In this document: in pieces, positions 1 to 8,864 of the stretch
Layout of the letters: every line of letters begins with the position of its first letter
How positions within the stretch are numbered: position 1 is the first letter of the stretch
NCBI GenBank assembly: GCA_000242815.2
Contig: AHHB01000033.1
Span: 1 to 40,299, forward strand
From: Janthinobacterium lividum PAMC 25724
GTDB lineage: Bacteria; Pseudomonadota; Gammaproteobacteria; Burkholderiales; Burkholderiaceae_D
Direction of reading: 5' to 3'
DNA: 40,299 nt
Program-made: the position numbers and the translations under genes
The notes under the pieces: generated by a model
Told to the model about the DNA's origin: nothing
What the model saw: only the letters and a program-made list of their open reading frames with translations
The model's database searches: none

Positions 1-710
1 TGCTGCAAGCCGATACGGAACAGCAGCGCGTGCTGGCCCTGCTGCAGCAGGCGCGCCAGCGCAGCGAGCAAACGCTCACGCTGCTGGCTGTCAACTACCC
101 CGGTTTGCCCCTCCCACAAGACGCTGCCCTGCCGCTGCCGCAGGCCAGCACCGGCAGCGTGCCGGCCTGGGTCGAGCGCATCGCGCACGACAACCACGAG
201 TTGCAATTGGCCCAGGCAGAAGCCGATCTATACGCCATGCGCGCCAGCCGCCTGGCCAGCGACGCCATGCCCGATCCCACGCTGGCGCTGCGCGCAGCGC
301 GCGAGCGCGATGGCCAGGAGCGGGTCTTCGGCGTCAGCCTGTCGTTTCCCCTGCCCGGCGCCGGACGCGCGGCCGACAAGTCGGGCGCCGCCATCAAGGC
401 ATCGATGGCGCGCGAACGGCTGGCCCAGACGCAACTGCGCGTCACCCTGGCGGCCCGGCGTGCCGCCAGCGATAGCGTGCATAGCCACGCGATATGGGCT
501 ACATTGCAGCAGGTGCAACAACAAACCATCGGCCAGGCCGAGCTGATGCAGCGCGCCTACCAGGCGGGCGAAGGTACGCTGAGCGCCGCGCTGGCCGGTC
601 GCCGCCTGGCGCTCGACGCGGCACTGGCGGCGCAAACGGCACAGATCGAGGCGCTGGCGGCCCAAGCGCGCCTGCAGCTCGACGCGCACGCCATCTGGTC
701 CATAGACTGA
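1..710 (+). CDS. TolC-family outer membrane efflux protein (C-terminal part, 5' end outside window)
   Basis: The frame is already open at base 3 and ends with TGA at 708-710, so only the last ~236 residues are present. The Ala/Gln/Leu-rich heptad-like helices fit an outer membrane factor (OEP repeat), for example the segment starting HDNHELQLAQAEADLYAMRA and the AYQAGEGTLSAALAGRR motif near the end. Such proteins form the trimeric outer-membrane channel of RND or MFP efflux systems. The partner genes would lie to the left. The GTG at 30 is an internal codon, not a believable start. The family is confident at the level of fold; the substrate is unknown. Confidence 0.8.
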   Translation, partial: LQADTEQQRVLALLQQARQRSEQTLTLLAVNYPGLPLPQDAALPLPQASTGSVPAWVERIAHDNHELQLAQAEADLYAMRASRLASDAMPDPTLALRAARERDGQERVFGVSLSFPLPGAGRAADKSGAAIKASMARERLAQTQLRVTLAARRAASDSVHSHAIWATLQQVQQQTIGQAELMQRAYQAGEGTLSAALAGRRLALDAALAAQTAQIEALAAQARLQLDAHAIWSID

Positions 711-759
711 TGCGACGCCAACACGATTCATCCACGGGACTTACTGAGAAAGAAATACC

Positions 760-1302
760 ATGCACATCGATAACTTAAGCACACCAGGCTGGCGCTATGC
801 AGCTCCAGCCCGCATTCTGCACTGGCTGATGGCCGTGCTGATCCCTGCCATGCTGGCCCTGGGCTGGTATATGATGGAAATAGAAGACGAGCCGGGCAGC
901 GAGGTGTATTTCAATCTACATAAATCGCTGGGACTGCTACTGTTGCTGCTGCTCGCAGCGCGCGCCGCCTGGCGCCTGGGCCACAGGCCGGCAAGCCTGC
1001 CTCCATGCGTGGTCGCGTGGCAAGCGCGCCTGTCGCGCCTGGGTCACGGCCTGCTGTATGCGGGCATGCTGCTGGTGCCGGCGACCGGCCTGGCGGGGGC
1101 GCTGCTAAGCCAGAGCGGCGTGGCCTTCTTCGGCCTGGCACTGCCACGCTGGTTTGCGCCCAACCACGCGCTGGCCGAACAATGCTTCGAACTGCATGAA
1201 CTGGGCGCCTGGACCCTGGCCGGCCTGATCGGACTGCATGTGCTGGCGGGCCTCAAGCATCTGCTGCGCGACAAGGACGGTGTGTTCCAGCGCATGCTGT
1301 AG
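760..1302 (+). CDS. Cytochrome b561 family protein
   Basis: The 180-residue protein has four hydrophobic segments (roughly residues 20-40, 50-68, 90-112 and 145-165). It starts with the b561 signature R-ILHWLMA, whose histidine is a haem b ligand, and has a second histidine in NLHKSLGLL. Further ligands are likely in the HELGAW and GLHVLAGLKHLL segments. The family transfers electrons between a quinone or superoxide and a membrane haem pair in the inner membrane. The ATG at 760 follows GAGAAAGAAATACC, a purine-rich ribosome site. It lies 49 bases after the TolC-like gene and may be co-transcribed with it. The physiological donor and acceptor cannot be told from sequence. Confidence 0.9.
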   Translation: MHIDNLSTPGWRYAAPARILHWLMAVLIPAMLALGWYMMEIEDEPGSEVYFNLHKSLGLLLLLLLAARAAWRLGHRPASLPPCVVAWQARLSRLGHGLLYAGMLLVPATGLAGALLSQSGVAFFGLALPRWFAPNHALAEQCFELHELGAWTLAGLIGLHVLAGLKHLLRDKDGVFQRML

Positions 1303-1318
1303 CGCGGCAAGCTACAGC
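1296..1318. terminator. Shared palindrome between convergent genes
   Basis: GCTGTAGC (1296-1303) and GCTACAGC (1311-1318) form a perfect 8-bp stem with a 7-base loop. The stem includes the stop codons of both the b561 gene and the convergent CorA gene. There is no T-tract on either side, so a bidirectional terminator or mRNA-end protector is an inference. Confidence 0.45.
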
Positions 1319-2298
1319 CAGCGCTCGCGCTTCAGGCGCCGGTGTAGCCAGTAGCAGCCGACGATAATGACAACGATCACGGCCGGATAGCTGCCGCGCC
1401 ACTTCAGTTCGGGCATGAATTCGAAGTTCATGCCATACAGGCTGAAGACCATGGTGGGTACGGCCAGGATGGCGGCCCAGGCGGCCAGGCGCTTGACTAC
1501 CTCGTTTTGGCGGATCGAGATTTGCCCCAGCGCCACCTGCATGGCCGAATTGACCAGCTCGCGCATCTGCCCCGCCGTGTGCGTGACGCGTTTGACGTGG
1601 TCGAGAATGTCGCGGTAGTAGATGCGGTTTTCCTTGGGCACGATATCGCCATGGAAACGGATCAGCTGGGTGCAAATGTCATGCAGCGGGTTGACCGCCG
1701 CATCGAGCTTGAGCAGCTCTGTCTTGAGCTGGTAGAAATCCTGCAATTTGTCTTCGCTCAAACTGGGCTGGAACAATTGTGTTTCATAGTGCTGGAATCT
1801 GGCCTGCAAATGGTCGATGCAGGGTTGATACTGATCGACGATGAAGTCGATGATGGAATAGAGCACGTAGCCGGGACCGCTGGCCAGTTTTTCGGGTAGG
1901 CTTTCTTTGCGCTCACGCAACTTCGCATAGCCGGCCGAGGTGCCATGGCGCACGGTGATGATGAAGCGGGGGCCGAGAAAGACGTGGGTTTCGCCGTACA
2001 CGATGGCGTCGCCGTCCAGGGTGGCCGTATGCATCACCATGAATAGGGTATCGCCGTACTCTTCCAGCTTGGGCCGCTCATGCGCGCCCTGCGCATCCTC
2101 GACGGCCAGCTCATGCAGCCCAAAGGCGGACTCCAGCGCGTGCATGGCGATATCGTCGGGGCTGGCCAGGCCTATCCACACGAAACAATCGGGCTCGCCG
2201 AGGAAGTCGCCCACCTTGTCGATATCGAAATGGGCGATTTTCTTGCCATCGCGATAGGCTTCGCAATTGACGACGGCGGCGTGGGTGCTCAAGTCCAT
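1312..2298 (-). CDS. corA: CorA family magnesium/divalent cation transporter
   Basis: A soluble N-terminal domain is followed by two C-terminal membrane helices. The signature YGMNFEFMPEL carries the GMN selectivity motif at residues 289-291 of 328. The last residues (LHRRLKRERWL) form the basic cytoplasmic tail typical of CorA. The open frame extends upstream to 2400, but the ATG at 2298 (MDLSTHAAVV) is preferred, because the extra 34 residues do not resemble the family and no better ribosome site is seen. CorA pentamers import Mg2+, and some relatives handle Co2+, Ni2+ or Zn2+. The gene ends against the b561 gene; the kinase gene upstream ends at 2405, about 100 bases before this start. Confidence 0.92.
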   Translation of the reverse strand: MDLSTHAAVVNCEAYRDGKKIAHFDIDKVGDFLGEPDCFVWIGLASPDDIAMHALESAFGLHELAVEDAQGAHERPKLEEYGDTLFMVMHTATLDGDAIVYGETHVFLGPRFIITVRHGTSAGYAKLRERKESLPEKLASGPGYVLYSIIDFIVDQYQPCIDHLQARFQHYETQLFQPSLSEDKLQDFYQLKTELLKLDAAVNPLHDICTQLIRFHGDIVPKENRIYYRDILDHVKRVTHTAGQMRELVNSAMQVALGQISIRQNEVVKRLAAWAAILAVPTMVFSLYGMNFEFMPELKWRGSYPAVIVVIIVGCYWLHRRLKRERWL

Positions 2299-2404
2299 GG
2301 TGATGTTCGAACAATGTTGACGATTTGGGGAGGCCAGTATAGCGGAAAGCACGATGCCCACCGCGCGCCGGGCCGGGACGAACATCAGAAGTCGCGGCAT
2401 GACC

Positions 2405-4930
2405 CTAGCCCGTCGACATGACCGCGTTCAAGGCGCGCCGTAATTCTTTCAGGCGGGGTGGCTTGCCCAACACGCAACTGACGTGTTCGGGATAGTCGCT
2501 GTCGGCCGTCAGGCGCTGCCCCCATCCCGTCAGCATGATGATGGGCGTGCTTGGCGAACACTGGCGCACCGCGCTGGCCACCTTGCGCCCGTCCACATGA
2601 GGCATGCCCAGATCCGTGACGACCACTGCAAAGTGCGCGTGCACATCGCGCGCATCATGCGCAGCCTGGAAGCAATCGATGCCGGCCTGGCCGCCATCGG
2701 CGCAGACCACCTCGTGGCCATCGATTCCCAAGATGTCGCGCAAGCACTTGAGCACCATCGGGTCGTCATCCACCACGAGGATACGCAGGCGCGGCGGCAC
2801 GGCATGGGCCGTCTCGACCACTTCTTCCACCACGCCAGCGGCGCAGGCGGGAAAAGCCAGGCGCACCGTCGTGCCCAGCCCCGGTGCCGTGAGGATGTCG
2901 ATGCTGGCGCCATGGCGTTCCATCATGCCATACACCATGGCCAGGCCCAGGCCCGTGCCGCGCTCGCCCTTGGTGGTGAAAAACGGTTCCAGGCAGCGCC
3001 GGCGCGTATTGTCATCCATGCCGATGCCCGTATCGCTCACCTCGATCTGCACCTGGCGCGCTGCCTGACCGGGCACACCGATGCAGCTGGTGCGCACAGT
3101 CAGGCTGCCGCCGTCCGGCATGGCGTCAACGGCATTGAAGACCAGGTTGGTCAGCGCTTCGCGGATTTCGCCCACGCTGCCGGGCAGCATGGGCAGCTCA
3201 TCCGCCAACGCCATGTGCAGGGTGATGACGATGCCGCGCTGCAGCGGCATGTCGCTCCAGCGGGCGCGCGTCAGGTCCAGCACCTGCTGCACCACCAGGT
3301 TGGCATTGATGGGCGACGGCGCCAGTTGCGGTTCGCGCTGGCGGTAGAATTCGCGCATGCGCGCAACAGTGGTGGCCACGTCGTCGATGGCGCGCTCGAT
3401 GACTTCCAGGTAATGCCGGCCCTGCGCACTGAGATTGGTTTCCGTCTCCAGCAAGGACTCGGTGTACAGGGCAACGGGGGAAATGGCGTTATTGATGTCG
3501 TGCGCGATGCCGCTGGCCATCTGCCCCAGCGCGCGCAGGCGTTCCTGCTGCATCACCGACTGCTGCGTCTGGCGCAAATCGTCATAGGCGCGCTGCAGCG
3601 CGCAATAGAGCTGCGTCTGGTTGGCAGCCAGTGCCACGTGCTCGCTCAGCTGGCTGAGGAATTCGCATTCGCCGCTGGTGAAACTGTGGGCGGCATGGCG
3701 CGCCACGATGAGGATGCCGAAAACCGTATTTTCAGCCAGCAGCGGCGCCATGACGAGGGCACGCAAGCCCCCTTGCGCCAGCCGCTGCGGAAACGGAAAC
3801 GCCACCTCGGCGATATCGGCTTCATACACGAGCTTACCGCGCACGCAGCTCGACAAGCCATTTTCGTCGATGGGGATGTGCGCCTGTTCGCCCATCATGA
3901 AGGCGTGCGCCAGCGCCTCGCTGCGCACGCCCACGCACGTCACCTGCAGCGCGTGCTGCGAAGGCTGGTACAGGCACATACAGCAGAAATCGACGGGCAG
4001 CTGCTCTTCCAGGCTGCGCACCACCACCTGGAAGATGCTGTGCAAGTCCTGCCGCTCGCCGATCGAACGCGTAATGTGCTGCAACAGGTTCAGGCGTTCG
4101 AGCTGTTCATGCACCTTGCGCTGGGCCAACTGGCGCTCGGCGATCTGCGTTTCCAGGGCGATATTCGTGTGCCTCAGCTCATCGCGCGAGACGGTGGTGC
4201 GGCGCAGCTTTTCCGTCATGCCGTCGAAGGCGCGCGCGAGGTCGCCGATTTCATTCCTGGTGTCGAGGCCGAGCACAAAATCGAGCTTGCCGGCGCCGAC
4301 GATCAGCGTGCCCTGGCGCAGCCTTTCCAGCGGTCCCGTGACGCTGCTCATGGTGAAATAGATCAAGCCGGCCACCAAGGCGATGATCATGCCGCCACAG
4401 AGCATCACGGCGAAGTTGGCCCGCTGCTGCGCATCGAGCACGCCTTGGCGGCTCAGTTCGGACAGTCGCGTCGCATCGGCGATCATGCGCTGTACCTTGC
4501 CCATGATCTGGCCGGACAGGCGCGACTCCAGTTCGCCCAGCACCTCGCGCCGCTGCAGGTCCTGCCCCAGCTCGCGGTGATTCGCTACAAACAGTTCGAA
4601 CAGAGCGCCAACGCCCGTCAGATCGAGCTGCAATTCGCCCAGCAGCGCACGCTCCTCGCCGGTATTGAAAGCGGGCGTGGCCAGCAGGCCCGTAGACAGC
4701 GATTCGCTGCGCAATTGCCACTGTGAGCGCGTGCGCGCGCCATGGTGCTGCGCATATTCTATCGACAGGTAACGCAGCGACGTCACCGCTTGCACGATAT
4801 CGCCTGCGGCCTTGTTCTTCGCCAGTTCGCGCTGCATCGCCATGGTGGTGGAGAACAGCGTGGCGACGACGATGGCTACCAGCACCACGCAAAACAATTG
4901 GGCCATCTTGAAGCGGGTGACGATTTTCAC
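2405..4930 (-). CDS. Hybrid sensor histidine kinase (TM-HAMP-GAF-HisKA-HATPase-REC)
   Basis: The 841-residue protein has a first membrane helix at about 10-30, a periplasmic region to about 172, a second helix at about 174-195, HAMP to about 250, a coiled linker, a GAF domain at about 290-440, HisKA with phospho-accepting His477 (GIAHDIN), HATPase with the N box (NLVFNAVDAM), G1 (DTGIGMD) and G2 (GTGLGLA), and a C-terminal receiver with acidic pocket DDD 721-723, Asp773 and Lys823. All catalytic residues are present. It is the last gene of a three-gene minus-strand cluster, starting 10 bases after the binding-protein gene. The stimulus probably comes from the periplasm, perhaps through that neighbour. 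No DNA-binding output is encoded here. Confidence 0.93.
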   Translation of the reverse strand: MKIVTRFKMAQLFCVVLVAIVVATLFSTTMAMQRELAKNKAAGDIVQAVTSLRYLSIEYAQHHGARTRSQWQLRSESLSTGLLATPAFNTGEERALLGELQLDLTGVGALFELFVANHRELGQDLQRREVLGELESRLSGQIMGKVQRMIADATRLSELSRQGVLDAQQRANFAVMLCGGMIIALVAGLIYFTMSSVTGPLERLRQGTLIVGAGKLDFVLGLDTRNEIGDLARAFDGMTEKLRRTTVSRDELRHTNIALETQIAERQLAQRKVHEQLERLNLLQHITRSIGERQDLHSIFQVVVRSLEEQLPVDFCCMCLYQPSQHALQVTCVGVRSEALAHAFMMGEQAHIPIDENGLSSCVRGKLVYEADIAEVAFPFPQRLAQGGLRALVMAPLLAENTVFGILIVARHAAHSFTSGECEFLSQLSEHVALAANQTQLYCALQRAYDDLRQTQQSVMQQERLRALGQMASGIAHDINNAISPVALYTESLLETETNLSAQGRHYLEVIERAIDDVATTVARMREFYRQREPQLAPSPINANLVVQQVLDLTRARWSDMPLQRGIVITLHMALADELPMLPGSVGEIREALTNLVFNAVDAMPDGGSLTVRTSCIGVPGQAARQVQIEVSDTGIGMDDNTRRRCLEPFFTTKGERGTGLGLAMVYGMMERHGASIDILTAPGLGTTVRLAFPACAAGVVEEVVETAHAVPPRLRILVVDDDPMVLKCLRDILGIDGHEVVCADGGQAGIDCFQAAHDARDVHAHFAVVVTDLGMPHVDGRKVASAVRQCSPSTPIIMLTGWGQRLTADSDYPEHVSCVLGKPPRLKELRRALNAVMSTG

Positions 4931-4940
4931 GGTGGCTTTC

Positions 4941-5969
4941 TCAATGAATGACCGTCATGGCCGACGGCGCCACGTCTTCCAGGGCGTCCAGGTAGACGGC
5001 ATCGAGGAAATTTGGCATGTCGCTGCGTTCGGCCAGCCGGTTCTTGATGGCCCAGCGCGCCTCGTCTTCCAGCGCCAGCAGCAAGCGTTGGTCGAGCACA
5101 ATGGCAAACTGGTAGTCGTGCCAGGCCGCCTGCAGGCGCGCCGCCTCGCTGGCCGATGCGTTGGAAAACAGGGCGCGCGCGGCCTCAGGCTCGTCGCGGC
5201 AAAAGCGCGCACCGGCAAGCAGCGCGCGCAGCACCTTGCGCATCGTCGCCGGATGATTGCGCACATAATCGCCGGCACCAGCGACGTTGAACAGGCCCGC
5301 ATACACATCTTCGCCATAAAAGATGGCCGCGTTGCCCGCGATGGCATGGCTCATGCCTGCCAGGAAGGGCTCCCAGCCGGCCGCTGCGTCGACCTCGCCC
5401 CGGGCCAGCGCGCCAGCCAGCTGCTCCGGCGCATAGTTGCGCAAGGTAACTTCGCCGGGCAGCAGTTTCTGGCGGTTCAAAAAAGCGTCCAGCGTGAAGT
5501 GACCGGAGGTGCCCAGAGTGACGCCGATGCGCTTGCCTTTCAGGCTGGCCGGCGTCGACACGCCGCGGTCCAGCCGCCCCACGATGCCGTGATCGCGCTC
5601 GGCCTCGAAGATGCTGGCGATGATGACGACAGACTGCTGATTCAGGCTGGCCAGCACCACGGGAATGTCGGAAACGGTACTCAATTCGGCGCGGCCCTGT
5701 AACACGGCTTGCAGCGACGCCTTGCCCGACGAATACGGTTGCAGCAGCGCGTCGATGCCCTCGCGCGCAAAATAGCCGTGTGCGCGTGCGGCCAGCACGG
5801 GGCAGCTGCCCACGTACTCGACATTCACGGCCAGGCGCAGCACTTCCACCGGGCCGGACGGCGCGACGGCATGGGCCTTGAGCCGCCAGATGGCTGCGAT
5901 GGCCAGCGCCAGCAACAGCGCGATGGCCGCCAGCCAGATCATCGGCCGCGCCGGCGCCATGCGGTTCAT
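4941..5969 (-). CDS. Membrane-anchored NMT1/SsuA-like substrate-binding protein
   Basis: The 342-residue protein has one N-terminal hydrophobic helix (about residues 10-28, WLAAIALLLALAIAAIW). No clear signal-peptidase site or lipobox follows, so it is probably tethered in the inner membrane facing the periplasm. The rest resembles periplasmic binding proteins of the NMT1/THI5 and sulfonate/nitrate class: GYFAREGIDALLQPYSSGK, KGKRIGVTLGTSGHF and EVDAAAGWEPF. The ATG overlaps the preceding kinase stop by four bases (ATGA). No ABC permease or ATPase is nearby, so a sensing role beside the two kinases is more likely than transport. That is an inference; the ligand is unknown. Confidence 0.85.
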   Translation of the reverse strand: MNRMAPARPMIWLAAIALLLALAIAAIWRLKAHAVAPSGPVEVLRLAVNVEYVGSCPVLAARAHGYFAREGIDALLQPYSSGKASLQAVLQGRAELSTVSDIPVVLASLNQQSVVIIASIFEAERDHGIVGRLDRGVSTPASLKGKRIGVTLGTSGHFTLDAFLNRQKLLPGEVTLRNYAPEQLAGALARGEVDAAAGWEPFLAGMSHAIAGNAAIFYGEDVYAGLFNVAGAGDYVRNHPATMRKVLRALLAGARFCRDEPEAARALFSNASASEAARLQAAWHDYQFAIVLDQRLLLALEDEARWAIKNRLAERSDMPNFLDAVYLDALEDVAPSAMTVIH

Positions 5970-7603
5970 GCGCTGCGCTGCGCCGTGGCCGACTCCAGCG
6001 CGCTGTTGATGGCCTCGGAAAACGCCAGCACGTCGATCGGTTTGGTGAGATAGCGGTAGAAACCGGCTGCCAGTCCCTGGCGGATATCGCCCGGCCTGGT
6101 CATGGCTGTTAGGGCGATGACGGGAATATGCGCGGTACGCGGATCGGCGCGCAGCAGCTGCATGACTTGCGTGCCGCTGATGTCGGGCAGGTCACTATCC
6201 ATCAGTATCAGCTGCGGCAGGTGATGGCGCGCCATGTCCAGACCCGTCTGGCCGTCGCCGGCCGACAGCAGGTCGAGGTCAGGACGAAAATGGATCAGGC
6301 CCGCCACCAGCGTCACATTCAGGGGATTGTCTTCCACGTACAGCAGTGTCTTGCGCTCCGGCAGGCACATCGGTTCCTCGACGCGGTGCAATACGGGCAG
6401 GCGAGCACTTTCCTGCAGCGGCTGGCGCGCCGGGCAACTGGCGATATCGATCCAGAAGGTGCTGCCACGTCCGGGCGTACTGGCCACGCCTATGCAGGCC
6501 TGCATGGCTTCGGCCAGGCGCTTGCTGACCACCAGCCCCAGCCCCGTGCCCTCTTCGTCGCGCACATCGCGCCCGAGGCGGTTATAGGGCTGGAACAGCG
6601 CCTCGAGCTGCGCGGCACTCAAGCCACCACCGGTGTCGCGCACGGACAGGCGCAGCTGGTGCGCATCGACGGGCTGGCAATCGACGTGGATCTGGCCCTG
6701 TTCGCAGTTGTACTTGACCGCATTCGACAGCAAATTGAGCAGCACCTGCTTGAGGCGCGTGCGGTCGGCCAGTACATGCAGGCCACCCGCTTCCACGAAC
6801 GTCAGCGTAATGCCGCGCTTGTGCGCCAGCGGTTCCATCATTTTCCAGCATTCGTGGTAAATGTCGGTCAGGCCCACCGCTTCCATCGACAGCGACAGAT
6901 TACCCGATTCGATCCTGGCGATATCGAGGATATCGTTAATCAGGGTCAACAGATGCCGGCCCGCGCCAAAGATGTGCGAGGCGAAGGTTTTCTTTTCCTG
7001 CGCCGTCGAAGGGATGGAATCGGACATCAGCATCTGCGAAAAGCCCAGGACGGCGTTGAGCGGTGTGCGCAGCTCGTGGCTCATGCTGGACAGAAAATTG
7101 GTCTTCTCCTGGTTCGCCCGCTCGGCCACTTCGCGGGCCAGCTGCAAATCCTTGTTCATGGCGTCAAGTTCGGCCGTGTGCTGGCGCAGCAGCAATTCCA
7201 GGCGCGCATTGGCGATGCGCAGTTGGCGCGTCTCCAGCGCCCGCGCCAGTATCAGCAGAATGCCCGACACCTTGAACGGCTTGACGACATAATCGAGCGC
7301 CCCCGCCTTCATGGCCTGCACGGCCGAGGCGATCGTGCCTTCGCCCGTCATGATGATGCAGGCCAAGTCAGGATCGATCTGCCGCGCCGCTTCCACGACG
7401 GCGATGCCGTTCATGCCCGGCATCATCAGGTCGACCAGCAGCAGGTCGAACGATTCGATGGCCAGCAACGATAGCACCGCCTCGCCTGAATCGAGCCCCG
7501 TCGTGTCATACGCCTGGCCGCGCAAGGTATCGCACAACGCGCGCACGTGCATCAGCTCGTCATCGACGATGAGTATCCGCGGCAGCATTGATGAGCTATT
7601 CAT
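5966..7603 (-). CDS. Hybrid response regulator/histidine kinase (REC-HisKA-HATPase-REC)
   Basis: This 545-residue protein has no membrane segment. The N-terminal receiver has DDE at 14-16, Asp58 and Lys108. A coiled coil (about 115-170) leads to HisKA with His176 in SHELRTPLNAVLGFSQM. HATPase motifs NLLSNAVKYN, DTGGGLS and EGTGLGLVVSKRL follow, and a second receiver has VEDN and Asp469. The start at 7603 is chosen because CCAGGAG lies about six bases upstream; the frame extends to 7651 without a better site. It heads the three-gene cluster and overlaps the next gene by four bases. A phosphorelay with the downstream membrane kinase is likely but unproven. Confidence 0.92.
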   Translation of the reverse strand: MNSSSMLPRILIVDDELMHVRALCDTLRGQAYDTTGLDSGEAVLSLLAIESFDLLLVDLMMPGMNGIAVVEAARQIDPDLACIIMTGEGTIASAVQAMKAGALDYVVKPFKVSGILLILARALETRQLRIANARLELLLRQHTAELDAMNKDLQLAREVAERANQEKTNFLSSMSHELRTPLNAVLGFSQMLMSDSIPSTAQEKKTFASHIFGAGRHLLTLINDILDIARIESGNLSLSMEAVGLTDIYHECWKMMEPLAHKRGITLTFVEAGGLHVLADRTRLKQVLLNLLSNAVKYNCEQGQIHVDCQPVDAHQLRLSVRDTGGGLSAAQLEALFQPYNRLGRDVRDEEGTGLGLVVSKRLAEAMQACIGVASTPGRGSTFWIDIASCPARQPLQESARLPVLHRVEEPMCLPERKTLLYVEDNPLNVTLVAGLIHFRPDLDLLSAGDGQTGLDMARHHLPQLILMDSDLPDISGTQVMQLLRADPRTAHIPVIALTAMTRPGDIRQGLAAGFYRYLTKPIDVLAFSEAINSALESATAQRSA

Positions 7604-7847
7604 GCATTCTCCTGGCGGCATGGCCTTGCAAACCGGGCACTTGCTGCGCACCTACGTTTCGAGCATAGCACTTGAAAATTACTAAAAATACACGCTTTGT
7701 CACGTGCAAGGATGCGCGGCCTTCACTGCCAGGCGCTGCAGCAGCTGATCGAGCTGTACAGGGCCAGCAAAAATTTCGCCATGCGCGATGTCTGGCGCGC
7801 CAACTATTTCGGCTACACTGGCTATCACTTTCCCTTTCAGACGCCTG

Positions 7848-8864
7848 ATGATCGAAAAGAATCTGCCCGAGCTGGTCATGCTGAAACGCCTCATCGACGA
7901 GGGCGGCAGCCATCTGGAAGTTGCCGCGCCCTGCAGCATCGCCATGGATGGGCGCGCGTTTCCCGTGTATTCGATTGCCATGGGCAATCCCAGTCCCGAC
8001 GTGCCCGTGCTGGGCTTTTTTGGTGGTATCCACGGCCTCGAACGCATCGGCACGCAAGTGCTCCTGTCCTTCCTGGAAAGCCTGATCGCACGCCTGCGCT
8101 GGGATGCCACCCTGCACCAGCAGCTCGATACCATGCGCCTGGTATTCATGCCGCTCGTCAATCCGGGCGGCATGTGGCAAGCCACGCGCTGCAATCCACG
8201 CGGCGTGGACCTGATGCGCAACGCGCCGCTGAGCGCACGCGAAACAGTGCCGTTCATGCTCGGTGGCCAGCGCTACAGCGCCCGCCTGCCCTGGTATCGG
8301 GGCGCAGCTAGCGGGCCGATGGAGCTGGAAAGCCAGGCCCTGTGTGACCTCGTCGAACGCGAACTGCTGTCGCGCCAGTTCAGCATCGCCCTCGATTGCC
8401 ATTCCGGTTTCGGCTTGCGCGACCGCATCTGGTTTCCCCACGCGCATACCAAGGTGCCGATCGAACACTTGGCCGAGATCGGCGCGCTGGAAGAACTGTT
8501 CAGCCAGAGCTACCCCAACCACAACTATGTGTTCGAGCCGCAAAGCCGGCAATACCGCACGCATGGCGACCTGTGGGACTATCTGTACCTGAACGGCACC
8601 AGCTACAGCGGGCGCGTGTTCCTGCCGCTGACGCTGGAAATGGGCTCGTGGCTGTGGGTCAAGAAAAACCCGCGCCAATTGTTCAACCGGGTCAGCATCT
8701 TCAACCCCACGGCCGCGCACCGCTTGCAGCGCGTGCTGCGGCGGCACCTGGTGTGGTTCGATTTCCTCATGCGCGCAGCCAGCAGCCACGGCCGCTGGAT
8801 ACCGGAAGGCTTGTTGCGCAAGGCGCAGCGCCGGCGTGCGCTGGCGCAATGGTACGAATCATGA
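7848..8864 (+). CDS. M14-family zinc carboxypeptidase-like protein
   Basis: The 338-residue protein carries the M14 zinc site: HxxE in GGIHGLE (His62, Glu65), the third ligand His185 in DCHSGFG, substrate-binding motifs NPGG and NPRGVDLMRN, and a catalytic glutamate, Glu264, in LTLEMGSW. The fold is close to the succinylglutamate desuccinylase/zinc peptidase branch. No signal peptide is seen, so it is probably cytoplasmic. The frame extends to 7788; 7848 was chosen because similarity-like sequence begins there, and the ribosome site is weak. Its TGA overlaps the ATG of the next gene, implying coupled translation. Substrate (peptide, amidated amino acid or other) is unknown. Confidence 0.85.
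   Translation: MIEKNLPELVMLKRLIDEGGSHLEVAAPCSIAMDGRAFPVYSIAMGNPSPDVPVLGFFGGIHGLERIGTQVLLSFLESLIARLRWDATLHQQLDTMRLVFMPLVNPGGMWQATRCNPRGVDLMRNAPLSARETVPFMLGGQRYSARLPWYRGAASGPMELESQALCDLVERELLSRQFSIALDCHSGFGLRDRIWFPHAHTKVPIEHLAEIGALEELFSQSYPNHNYVFEPQSRQYRTHGDLWDYLYLNGTSYSGRVFLPLTLEMGSWLWVKKNPRQLFNRVSIFNPTAAHRLQRVLRRHLVWFDFLMRAASSHGRWIPEGLLRKAQRRRALAQWYES

Noticed and set aside
2483..4726. Long 747-residue plus-strand open frame opposite the hybrid kinase
   Set aside because: It is an antisense shadow of a kinase with all motifs intact; His/Ala/Gln-rich composition is typical of GC-rich shadows.
6128..7474. Long plus-strand open frame opposite the second hybrid kinase
   Set aside because: Shadow of a gene with complete catalytic motifs; no protein-like domains.
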